From Falciphora oryzae (lineage: Eukaryota; Ascomycota; Sordariomycetes; Magnaporthales; Magnaporthaceae), in assembly GCA_000733355.1 (NCBI GenBank), contig JNVV01000091.1, positions 73,262-91,161 of the forward strand: a stretch of 17,900 nt of DNA, written 5' to 3'. Positions 7,732-15,714 of the stretch are shown one piece after another. Position 1 is the stretch's first letter. Each line of letters begins with the position of its first letter. The position numbers and the translations under genes are program-made. The notes under the pieces were generated by a model that was not told where the DNA came from, ran no database searches, and worked only from the letters and a program-made list of their open reading frames with translations.

Positions 7732-9562
7732 ATGGTGGAAGCTCCGTGTGGCAATTACACTGGGTGCTCTTCTGGATTTCCCGAGGTCGCGGAATGGCTT
7801 GGTCTACGCAGGCTGGAAGATGAGAATCCTCTCTCTCCAAAAAACGTTCGTTTTGCCCTCTCGGAAATCGAAGGCTGCGTCAGGGGCTGCCATCCCCACG
7901 ATCCTGATATTGCCTACACCCCAACGCGGCTTCTCGACCTTGGGCCAGAGCAGACCTCGCTGCCTCGCTTGATAGCCACAGCCTCTTCGTTACAGGGGCA
8001 CGTCAATTATGCTACGCTGAGCTACTGCTGGGGCACCAAGGGGGGGGTCTACTACCCAGTCCAAGACAGAAAAGGCCACCCTAATACGGAAGATGGAATC
8101 CATCCCCACCGAGACCATGTCCACTGTTATCCAGGACGCGGCAAAGGTCTGTCGCGCACTGAGCATCCGATATCTGTGGGTCGATGCCCTATGCATCATC
8201 CAGAACGACTCCGACGATTGGGGCCGCGAGAGTGAGACCATGGGGCACGTATTCGAGGGCGCGTTTGTCACCATCTGTGCCGAGTCCTCTGCCTCGTGCC
8301 ACCAAAGCTTCCTCGCGCCGCGCGAGCCACTGTGGGCCATCGAGATTGTTTAGCAGGCAGCAACAAGACCTGACTGCTCGCCAGCAGCTTTGGGGACATA
8401 CCAGATGGTGTCCCGAGAAGTTCCAGACCTCGTTCGCTACAACAGCTTATACAACGACATGACAGATGGGCAGGATAAAGAAGCAACCCACGTCCGCTAT
8501 ACGAAGTGGAACCATCGGGCCTGGGTGCACCAGGAGAAGGCCCTCTCGACGAGGTCGCTGGTGTTCGGGGCGCGGATCCTCCGCTTTGTGTGTGGCGTCG
8601 GGCTCTGCCACGAGAACGGCATGCGGCGGCTCCGGGAAGGCGACGTCCCTGATCTGAAATTGGATCTGGGGATCTTCTCGACGGCGCTCCGCGAGGTCCG
8701 CGAGGGCGGCAGGCCGCCCGAGTGGCTTTACGAGTGCTTCCGGTGGCAGGTCTGGGACTACGCGGGCCTGGACCTCACGTACGGGTCGGACCGGCTGCCG
8801 GCCATCTCGGGCCTCGCGCGGCCCATGCAGGAGCTCCTGGGTGGCGCGCAGTACCTGGCGGGCCTGTGGCTGGAGGACCTGCACCACGACATCATGTGGG
8901 CGTACCAAGGCGATGGAGAGGCCACGATGATGGACTACCTGGAAGTGTGCGCGCGCGGCGCGGGTCCGTCGTGGAGCTGGGCTTCCCGGCCGAGGCATTA
9001 CGTCGAATACGGGGTGGGCGGGATCCGTATCACAGAAGCGCCGGGCTGTCGCCCGGAATGGGCCGTCGTCACCGCCCGCGCCGAGCCTGCGGGCCCAATC
9101 TGCTCGGGCAGGTCAGGGCAGGCGGCAGCAGCATAACGGTCAAATCCCTGCTCAAGGCGGCCCCATCCACTCTCAGGCTTAAGAGGGAAGAACGCTGGGA
9201 GGAGCCGTCGATATACTGGGCTCGCTCGGGCGGGTCCTACGTGGCGCACTGCCGTGTGGACTGCTACTTCGAGAATGCGCAGCCTGCTGCCGTCTACAGG
9301 CGCGGGCTGTGGATGCTGCTTGTTGCGAGCTCGGACGATATATATAACAGTCTGGACTTGGGCAAGGAGATTAATGGCTCCGGCCCGTCGAGGAGAGCAA
9401 GTGGCGATAACTCGGACAATCGGGCGGCATGGGGGCTCATATTACATGCAGCCAAGCAGGGGCCACTTCTACCGTGTCGGTATCTTCGTGTCACTGCCCC
9501 TGGAAGCCGGAGGGGTGGATTTCTTCCAGGACGAGGAGCCAAGGACCGTCATCCTAGTTTAA
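7732..9562 (+). pseudogene. HET-domain (heterokaryon incompatibility) protein, degraded
   Basis: The HET domain is recognisable from YATLSYCWG (near 8008-8035) through IRYLWVDALCIIQND (near 8165-8215), then DDWGRESETMGHVFEGAFVT and APREPLW. HET proteins act in allorecognition and trigger cell death when non-self partners fuse. Four lesions interrupt it. (1) A run of eight G (8040-8047): YATLSYCWGTKG is in the frame of ATG 7732, but the domain continues one frame over (STTQSKTEKATLIRKMESIP), as if one G were extra. (2) An in-frame TAG at 8351-8353. (3) A shift near 9093, as if one C were missing, where the continuation is LLGQVRAGGSSITVKSLL. (4) A shift back near 9471, before HFYRVGIFVSLPLEAGG and the family-like end FFQDEEPRTVILV. 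Stop TAA at 9560-9562. The TAG could arise from CAG by C-to-T change. No good donor/acceptor pair explains these as introns. The gene's 5' limit is uncertain. It converges on the biotin synthase gene 52 bp downstream. Confidence 0.85.
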
Positions 9563-9614
9563 GAGCCCCATCTCACTCACCCTGACTTTTCCAGGGAAAA
9601 ACCGTACTTTGCTG

Positions 9615-10975
9615 TCATGGCTCAGTTCCTTCAATCTCATCCCACTTGGGAGATTTCCGAAAGCTCTTCATCGGCTCCAACCCCCAGCGGCCAAACATGG
9701 CGCCGTCCTCGTCCCAGCCGTTGCACTCGGTCGTCAGCATCTTGTCGCCCGTGAAGATGGCGTTGGCGCCGGCCATGAAGCACAGCGCCTGCTTCTCCTC
9801 GGACATGGTCTTGCGCCCCGCCGCGATCCTGACGATGGTGGCGGGCATCAGGATCCGCGCCGCCGCGACGGTCCTCAGCACGGCGGCGAACTCGAGCACC
9901 GGCGGCTCGTCGCCCAGCGGCGTCCCCTTGATGGGCACGAGCGCGTTGACGGGGAAGCTCTCCGGGTGCGCCGGCAGCGTCGCGACCGTGTGCAGCAGTC
10001 CCACGCGGTCCGCGTCCGACTCGCCCAGCCCGAGGATGCCGCCCGAGCAGACGCTGATGCCGGCGTCCCGGACGTGGCCCAGTGTGTTGAGCCGGTCGTC
10101 GTAGGACCGCGTCGAGATGACGGCCGGGTAGAACTCGCGGCTCGTGTCGACGTTGTGATTGTACGCCGTCAGCCCGGCCTCCTTCAGCTCGCGGGCCTGC
10201 GCGCCGTCGATCATGCCGAGCGTGACACACGACTCCATCCCCAGCTCCCGCACCCCGGCCACCATGGCCGATATGTTCTTGAGCGCGTTCTTGCGCCCGC
10301 GCATGTCGCGCCACGCGGCGCCCATGCAGAAGCGCGTGCTGCCCTTGTCCCGGGCGGCGCGGGCGGCGGCGAGCACGGCCGCGACCGGCTCGACCTTCTT
10401 CGCCGCGAGCCCCGTGCCCTCCTGGTAGCGCGTGGACTGGGCGCAGTAGGAGCAGTCCTCGGTGCAGCCGCCCGTCTTGATGTTCATGAGGGTGCAGAGC
10501 TGGACCTCGGCCGGGTTGTGGAAGCGGCGGTGGATGCTGGCCTGGTTGTTTGACGCATCAGCAGCGTGCTCGTCTGCAGTTTGTGCCGTCTCCCTGCTAA
10601 GGGGCGACGTCATGTGGACATGGCAATTGCATGTACAGCTTGGTAGACCAACTCCATCAGGGGCTGGTGATATATGGCCGAGATCTCCTCCTTGGCCCAG
10701 TCATGGCGGGGGGCCTTGGCAGCAACTGCCTCCCGCAGGGCCCTCTTTGCATTCTCTCGCCGTTTCTGCTGCTCGAGTTCTTCGGTGCTGTTTGGGACCG
10801 GAGGTGGCGGCTGTGGCGGCGACGTCTTGACCCCGATGTGTTCAGCAGCCGTCGACATGCAGCGGCCGTGGAGGAAGGACTGTGCCCTTGAGTCCTTGGC
10901 GGCATTGAGGAGCAGCAGCACTGGCCGGCTTGCGACCCCGCCTCCTGACTTCAGCCTTACCGCAGCCCGACTCAT
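9615..10975 (-). CDS. BIO2: Biotin synthase (mitochondrial radical SAM enzyme), two exons
   Basis: Inserts sulphur into dethiobiotin to make biotin, the last step of the pathway. Exon 1 runs from ATG 10975 to 10637 (113 codons). The intron is 10636-10542 (95 bp, GTACAT..CAG, with CTGAT-like branch site). Exon 2 is 10541-9615. Splicing is phase 0, joins ELVYQA to ASIHRRFHNP as in the family, and gives 421 residues. Retaining the intron hits TGA after seven codons. The first ~45 residues are rich in Arg, Ser and Ala without acidic clusters, a plausible mitochondrial targeting sequence. The radical SAM [4Fe-4S] motif CTEDCSYC spans Cys139, Cys143 and Cys146. The [2Fe-2S] ligand positions are filled by Cys185 (RFCMGAAWR), Cys218 (ESCVTLG), Cys278 (VCSGGILGLGE) and Arg351 (VRIAAGR). 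It is complete and uninterrupted, unlike its neighbours, with GC-rich third positions. The model is well supported. Confidence 0.95.
10542..10636 (-). other. Intron of the biotin synthase gene
   Basis: 95-bp intron on the minus strand: donor GTACAT at 10636, acceptor CAG ending at 10542, possible branch site CTGAT about 20 bases before the acceptor. Removal restores the conserved junction between PLMELVYQA and SIHRRFHNP in phase 0. The ATG at 10613 inside this intron heads an open extension of exon 2, but that extension has no family similarity and is not a start. Confidence 0.9.
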
Positions 10976-11878
10976 CTTCGCGGAAGTGAGTCTAATCTGG
11001 AGTCTTGACGGCGGAGTTCTAAAGAGGCGGTGTGCCTGAGATGTCGAGAATTCTCACGAAAATCTCTACAAAACTCTCTGGCGATGTGGCGGCTCGGAAA
11101 TGCAATGAAGCGGGTATCAACGTGGGGCAATATCGTACGACCAATTTAGCCGCCCATTTCCGCCGGTTCGGTTCGGCACATGCAAGAATCGACGGAGACC
11201 CGTGCTGGGATCGATGGGATCCTCTTGACCAGAAGGCAAAGATCACTGATACCCCCGGCTCCGACTTGCCTTGCTGGAGCCCAAACAAACACAAAAAAAA
11301 AAAAAGAAAAAAAAAAAAAGATACCACGAGAAAGCCCCGATCCCCAATAACTTCAATGACTTTACCGCATCTCCGTACGACGTGTATTGACGAGTTACCG
11401 CGGAGTGAATTTCTACCAGTTCTTGTTTTTATTTTCGATAGGGTGTCATCAGGAGGGGTAGTCACCAGGGTCCAAGCCAATGAGAGGAGGTAAGGCTCCA
11501 GGGAATTGCTTTCAGGGTGCCCGTTGGCGTCTCACAACCAACAACATGCAGCCTTGGCTTGCATGCGAAACCTGGAGGAGGCCTGGCTACAGGGCTTCAC
11601 GGGTTTCCGGACGGAGAGGTGCGTGTAGGCGTGGGAAAAACAAACAAACGTCCGCAGAGGAGCGCGCGCGTCCAGCGCGATTTCCCACAAATAAAAACAC
11701 CACCAGGCCGTGCTGCTGGCGACCCTTGTCGTCTTCTACCACCGTGAATACAAGCAGCCATTCTCCACTGCTGTGGCTACCAGTGGTAGTAGCGTTTGAG
11801 AGCAGAAGATGTCCCAATGGTCCCTTCCAGACGGACGCTGACGAGAACGCTGACGAGTGCAGCGATGACGGACATACA
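10976..11878. other. Gene-free interval upstream of biotin synthase
   Basis: About 0.9 kb with no coding sequence I can support. It separates the divergent biotin synthase (minus) and the GHKL-type fragment (plus), so it probably holds both promoters. Its one clear feature is a strand-asymmetric tract at 11293-11320: thirteen A, one G, thirteen A, one G. Seen from the biotin synthase this is a pyrimidine tract about 320 bp upstream of its start, a common feature of fungal promoters. Open frames here, such as 11032-11493, show low-complexity translation and no family resemblance. Confidence 0.5.
11293..11320. repeat. Poly-A/poly-T tract (A13 G A13 G)
   Basis: Homopolymer tract on the plus strand, equal to a T-rich tract on the minus strand in the presumed biotin synthase promoter. 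It may exclude nucleosomes. A retroposed poly-A tail is less likely, as no retroelement abuts it. Confidence 0.8.
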
Positions 11879-12327
11879 ATAACAACAACCCTCGACTCCA
11901 TAGCGAGCCGCAAGACGATCCGCTCCTCCCTTACTGCCAATTACGCGAGCCACTGGAAGCCGCGGGAAGCTTTCCGTGAGCTGGCGCAGAACTGGTACGT
12001 TTTCTTGTTGCCGCCAGAGCGCGTCTGTCGTTGACTAGGTGGCCCCTGTCCACCCATCTTCTGTCCAGGCGAGATGCTATCACCAGGTCTTTTGGCCTGT
12101 CCGAGCAAGACTTCCGCGTCGGTCGCGAGGAGAAGGCCCCGCCCCGCCCCGGCGACAAGCCGCCCATCATACTCTACAAAGTCGGGCGTCCCGTGCCCGG
12201 CGAAGACAGGAAGGAATGGCTTGGCTACATCCGGTTTCACGAGGCTAAAGGAACCGTCGACATCGTCAACCGCCGTGCCACCCTTCAGCCGTGTTGCAGC
12301 TGTCCGGATCGGGCTGAATTCCCCTAA
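11879..12327 (+). pseudogene. 5' fragment of a GHKL-type ATPase-like fungal gene
   Basis: Exon 1 reads TTTLDSIASRKTIRSSLTAN.. and ends at 11994. A 74-bp intron (11995-12068, GTACGT..CAG) splits a Trp codon. Exon 2 starts at 12069 and continues RDAITRSFGLSEQDFRV.. to GTVDIVNRRATLQP at 12291. Across the junction the protein reads ELAQNWRDAI, which fits the E-x3-N-x2-D-A N-box of GHKL ATPases (Hsp90, MutL, histidine kinases). From memory this matches a conserved, uncharacterised fungal family, in which the sequence goes on to a glycine-rich ATP-lid motif. Here similarity stops at 12291 and an unrelated tail ends at TAA 12325-12327, so only about the first 110 residues survive. No in-frame ATG lies where the start is expected: the codon at 11879-11881 is ATA, consistent with a lost ATG. 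Judged a truncated relic. The family call rests on recall and the N-box. Confidence 0.6.
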
Positions 12328-12690
12328 GGATTGGCCTGCTGCATCCACACTTCTCCGCCCTTCCCCAGGTTTTCGGATCCCCCTAACCTTCCGATGTCCT
12401 CCTTCTTAACGAACCACCTCCCCCGTCGCGTTGTTTCCAGTGTTTACCCAAGTCGCCATTAGAAACAATTGCACCGTCGAAGCCGGCGGTGGCATCGCAT
12501 CCAACCAACGACCCAGAGCAACACCACCGTGACGGCCGCTGCAGATCACACTTGACTGGCGGCCCCGAGCCCAACATTCCCGGCACCTGTTTTGGCTATC
12601 CCGCACAACAGCAGCTGCCGCCGTTGCCACATCCGAAGCATCAGTAAAGCAACCACCTTCTCGCTCTCCACAATAGTCACCCATTCACCC
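12328..12690. other. Interval between two gene fragments
   Basis: I see no supported gene. The stretch is C-rich and probably contains the 5' flank and leader of the Zn2Cys6 fragment that starts at 12691. The junction with the truncated GHKL-type fragment must lie between 12291 and this leader. Confidence 0.4.
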
Positions 12691-13160
12691 ATGAGTCAGT
12701 GTGCCCCGCCGCCTCGGATGCCGGTCCGGGCGTCGGTGTACCAGCAGCCCCCGCTGCTGCAGCACCAGCAGCGCCAGCAGCAGCAACAATCACCGCCGCC
12801 ACCGCAGTCCCAACCCCAGCCTCAGCCTCCACCTCAACCACAAACGCCATATGAGCCACCACCTCAGATGTACGGCGCCGGGCTCCCAAGCGCGGGCGCC
12901 CGGGATGGGCTATGCCTAGCCGCATATTCATCAGCAGCAGCCAAGCGGAAGGCCCAGCGTGCTTCTCAAGTAAGTCTCGGACGCTACGCGGCGCGGCCCC
13001 GCGGCGCTGTGCTTGCCAAGTTCCTGCGCCAGCAATACATTCTAGCACGCCCAAATCACAGGCTTGCGAAAACTGCAGACAGCTGAAGGCGAAATGCGCC
13101 CTGGTCCGGAACCGCTGCAGCGTGCAGTCCTCGCCGCAGAGGTGCGCGAGCCGCGTCTAG
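12691..13160 (+). pseudogene. 5' fragment of a Zn2Cys6 transcription factor gene
   Basis: Exon 1 (12691-12969) starts at an ATG preceded by CACCC and encodes a Gln/Pro-rich N-terminus ending KRKAQRASQ. A 92-bp intron follows (12970-13061, GTAAGT..CAG), and exon 2 opens with ACENCRQLKAKC. Splicing joins KRKAQRASQ directly to the first half of a fungal zinc cluster (C-x2-C-x6-C), as in Gal4-type regulators. The second half is wrong: after the third cysteine come ALVRNRC and SVQSSPQRC with no C-x2-C, and a stop follows at 13158-13160. The zinc cluster therefore cannot form, and the regulatory body of several hundred residues is missing. From about 13085 the same DNA reads on the other strand as a glycosyltransferase fragment, so the gene was joined to foreign sequence in the middle of its DNA-binding domain. 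Confidence 0.72.
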
Positions 13161-13400
13161 GCCAGCGGGTAGCCGACGTGCCACATACCGCCGCGGTAGT
13201 GGTGCAGCGACGGGGGCTTTATGCCCGACTCGTAGAAGCCCGACGGGTCGCCGATGAGGTCGAGCTGCCAGAGCTCGGGCACGATGCTGAGGCGGACCTG
13301 GGTGTTCTCGTAGATGCACTTGCGCAGCAGGATGTCGCCCTGCGGGCCTCAGCCGCTGTCGGCCTCGGCGATCTTGCGGACCGTCCGGCAGCTGTAGACC
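13085..13400 (-). pseudogene. C-terminal fragment of a GT31-like glycosyltransferase
   Basis: The minus strand reads GDILLRKCIYENTQVRLSIV, then PELWQLDLIGDPSGFYESG, then KPPSLHHYRGGMWHVGYP, then LAHLCGEDCTLQRF. The spacing of GD, CIY, HQLDL-like, GFYESG, SLHHY and CGEDC..LQR resembles the C-terminal half of fungal family-31 (DUF604-like) glycosyltransferases, which add sugars in the Golgi. Two in-frame stops break it: TGA at 13351-13349 and TAG at 13159-13157, both reachable by C-to-T change or its complement. The catalytic DxD region that should precede it is absent. Fragment and pseudogene status are clear; the family is recalled, not searched. Confidence 0.55.
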
Positions 13401-13528
13401 ACCACGTAGACGGCTATTTCGGCTCCCTGTGCTCGCGAAAACAGCGGCACTTCTGCACGTCGTTCGCGGCGTCCATCCCATTTGTTCGCCAGGTAGCCGC
13501 GCTCGCTCTTCGGCGAATCAAGAGCAGC

Positions 13529-13732
13529 TTAGGTCCACGAACGAGACAAGGCTGTCTCGAAACGCTGCGTCCCATCGTGGAGAACACCGAAGGAAAGTGC
13601 CCTAAAGATTCGCCCTATCTGGCCTACTTCCGAATCGGACTCTGCCATCCGAACCAGCGCCTCCTTGATCGGAAGACCACCAAGACTGTGTCCGACGAGG
13701 ATGAGACGTTTCTGCTCACCTGATCGCAACAA
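13529..13732 (-). pseudogene. Alpha/beta-hydrolase (lipase-like) fragment
   Basis: The minus strand reads KRLILVGHSLGGLPIKEALV, then RMAESDSEVGQIGRIFRAL, then SFGVLHDG. GHSLGG is the nucleophile elbow of serine esterases, with the serine in the G-x-S-x-G motif. The order of LILVGHSLGG, IKEALV and FFGVPH-like segments is that of the lipase-like N-terminal domain found in many fungal NLR-like proteins. Only about 65 residues remain; the upstream strand, the rest of the fold and the downstream NACHT module are missing. It lies in the same frame as, and 42 bp downstream of, the STAND N-terminal fragment. Confidence 0.65.
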
Positions 13733-13774
13733 ACGACGGATTAGTGCCTATCTTTCCTCGAGTCGAACTCCAAC

Positions 13775-14206
13775 TCACAATGTCGCAATGCTGGCTACAG
13801 AAGTTAGGGTGATGTTGCAGTTTTGAAGCTGTTCCGATATGGATTTGATGTGGCCCTGTCTGAAGATGCCAAGGCTTGCGCGATCTCGCCAGGAGAGCGT
13901 TCCATCCTTGCTGTGCCGGGTCCAGCGATCGAGAGAGGTTTTGAACCTTTCGCAGGAGTCTTTGTAGGAAGTTATCGCAACTTTCGACTGGCCAGCAACG
14001 GGCTCGCCCAACGATTTCCACTGCGGGTCCGTAATGGCTTGAACCGAAGCGAGGGCAAGGCCCACTGATTGCAGATCGTTGGTGAGCGCCTTCACGGCAT
14101 CAGGCGCGTCGACAATGTTCTGTAGGTCCTTCACCAGTAGTCACACGCAGTGCAGCGTTGGTGCGACGATACCCACAGCGCCGGCTGTGATACTGAAGGG
14201 GCCCAT
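13775..14206 (-). pseudogene. N-terminal domain of a fungal STAND/NLR-like protein
   Basis: Start ATG 14206-14204 gives MGPFSITAGAVGIVAPTLHC, the usual opening of the helical N-terminal domain of fungal STAND and ankyrin proteins. An in-frame TGA at 14143-14141 interrupts it, where the family would favour a residue such as Arg (CGA). The same frame continues LLVKDLQNIVDAPDAVKALT, then WTRHSKDGTLSWRDRASLG, and ends near ISEQLQNCNITLTSVASIAT. A GTGAGT donor at 13778-13773, an ACTAAT branch-like motif at 13745-13740 and a CAG acceptor ending at 13720 look like an intact first intron (59 bp). Splicing there into the lipase-like piece gives an immediate TGA, so the downstream exon is not its own partner. 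Such domains act as signalling or effector modules in allorecognition proteins. This is a nonfunctional 5' piece. Confidence 0.7.
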
Positions 14207-14812
14207 CGCGGCGAGTTGGTCGGAGGTTCTGAGGATTTGCACGATAGCCGGTCGCAATTGCCTCACATCGTGCAACGGCGTACACCCGCCGTCGTCCTTC
14301 GCCTCCTTATCGGCGCCCAGCTCCGCGGCCAGCAGCTTCGCGACGTTTTCGTGCCCGTTCCACGCGGCCAGGTGCAGCGGCGTGCACCCGCTAAAGCCTT
14401 TCGCCTCTTTATCGGCGCCCAACTCAGCGGCTAGCAGCCTCGCGACCGCCTCGTGCCCGTTCTGCGCGGCAAGGTGCAGCGGCGTGCACCCGTCGCCGTC
14501 TTTCGCCTTTTTATCGGCGCCCAGCTCCGCGGCGAGCAGCCTCGCGACCGGCTCGTGCCCGTTCTCCGCGGCAAAATGCAGCGGCGTCTAGCCGATAGAA
14601 TCTTTCGTTTCGATAGTCGCGCCTTTATCGAGCAGTAGCTTCACCAAAGCCTCGTGCCCGTTCTCTGCAGCCAAATGCAGCAGCGTCCGGCCGATAAAAT
14701 CTTTCGTTTCGATAGTCGCGCCTTTATCGAGCAGTAGCTTCACCAAAGCCTCGTCCCCGTCCCCTGCGACCCACGATAGCGGCGTCCGGAGGTATTCACT
14801 GTCCTTTATCTC

Positions 14813-14820
14813 GATAGCGC
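14813..14820. repeat. 8-bp target-site duplication, left copy
   Basis: GATAGCGC at 14813-14820 directly precedes the left terminal inverted repeat and is repeated exactly at 16121-16128, directly after the right one. Removing the element and one copy rejoins the ankyrin coding sequence (DKGRAIEIKD). Eight bases is the duplication length of the hAT superfamily. Confidence 0.92.
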
Positions 14821-14850
14821 CAGGGTTGGGAATTTAGTCAAAAGTCATTA

Positions 14851-15712
14851 ACGTGGTTCACCACCGAGTGCCACACACCACCGAGTGCCACACTTGAAAA
14901 TCCCATATTAAACAGCGTTTTTTTCGATTAAATAACTCGTTCAATTTGCGGCTAAATTCCACTAAAATTTAAACAGTTATATTTAACTTTATAATAATTA
15001 TAATTTGAATTTTCCGCATTTTTACTATTACTCCTTTAGGCTAGTCTGCGTATTTCATACAGTGTATTACACAGTGTTGCAAACTAACCCAAAAGGAGTA
15101 ATAATAAAAATGCGGAAAATTCAAATTATAATCTTTATAATGTTAAATATAACGTGGTTCATCACCGAGTGGCGCACCCTCACCGAGTGGCGCACTTCAA
15201 ATCCCATACTAAATGCCGTTTTTAACTGCTAGTTAAATCGATCAATTTAATATAAAATTCCGTAAAAATTTAATATGTTATATTTAACTATATAACCGAT
15301 TTTATAATGAATTAGTGATATTTTTACCATTACTCCTTTAGGGTTAGTTTGTAGCACTGTGTATTTGCACTGTGTAAATATGCAAACTAACCCTAAAGGA
15401 GTAATGGTAAAAATATCACTAATTCATTATAAAATCGGTTATATAGTTAAATATAACATATTAAATTTTTACGGAATTTTATATTAAGTTGATCGATTTA
15501 ACTAGCAGTTAAAAACGGCATTTAGTATGGGATTTGAAGTGCGCCACTCGGTGAGGGTGCGCCACTCGGTGATGAACCACGTTAACTGTTTTAATTTTGG
15601 TAGAATTTAGCCTCAAATTAAGCGAGTTATTTAATCGAAAAAAAACGCTGTTTAATATGCATTTTTCAACTGTCCGACTCGGTGGTTTGTCCGACTCGGT
15701 GGTGAACCACGT
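14851..15712. mobile_element. Foldback MITE 2 (about 429 bp without its insert)
   Basis: Ends ACGTGGTTCACC..GGTGAACCACGT, flanked by TA on both sides (14849-14850, 15713-15714). The left arm is 14851-15048, the loop 15049-15079, and the right arm starts at 15080. The right arm is interrupted at 15152-15582 by MITE 1 and completes at 15585-15712. The arms match over nearly their whole length with scattered differences, so the transcript or single strand would fold into one long hairpin. Near each end a 15-16 bp motif containing the CCACCGAGT core is doubled at 17-bp spacing (14861-14893; 15671-15702). There is no coding capacity. TA duplication suggests mobilisation by a Tc1/mariner-type transposase. 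Confidence 0.85.
15152..15582. mobile_element. Foldback MITE 1 (431 bp), inserted in MITE 2
   Basis: An almost perfect palindrome. Arms at 15152-15351 and 15383-15582 (200 bp each) differ at only one position that I could find, around a 31-bp loop. The ends are ACGTGGTTCATCACC and its complement, flanked by TA (15150-15151, 15583-15584). The 16-bp motif TCACCGAGTGGCGCAC is doubled at 18-bp spacing near each end (15162-15177, 15180-15195). Its near-perfect arms against the more diverged arms of MITE 2 show that it is the youngest layer. No coding capacity. Confidence 0.92.
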
Positions 15713-15714
15713 TA

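Noticed and set aside
8341..8400. An intron removing the TAG in the HET gene.
   Set aside because: The nearest GT (GTTTAG) is a poor donor, the acceptor choices do not improve the protein, and the frame is the same on both sides of the stop.
9609..10553. 314-codon plus-strand frame across the biotin synthase gene.
   Set aside because: Antisense shadow in GC-rich coding DNA; the minus strand has full radical SAM and Fe-S ligand motifs.
11032..11493. Open frame of 153 codons on the plus strand (and one on the minus strand, 11019-11480) upstream of biotin synthase.
   Set aside because: Translation includes a long Lys run from the poly-A tract and shows no domain or family pattern. It sits in the presumed promoter region; both strands are open by chance.
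14141..14422. A continuous frame that looks like an ankyrin protein fused to the STAND N-terminal domain.
   Set aside because: The STAND domain has its own conserved initiator region, MGPFSITAG, and ankyrin similarity ends about 60 bp earlier. The order is also the reverse of normal (ankyrin is C-terminal in such proteins), so it is a chance in-frame junction.
15005..15232. 75-codon frame in the AT-rich element.
   Set aside because: It lies across the palindromic centre of MITE 2 and the end of MITE 1, with no coding character.
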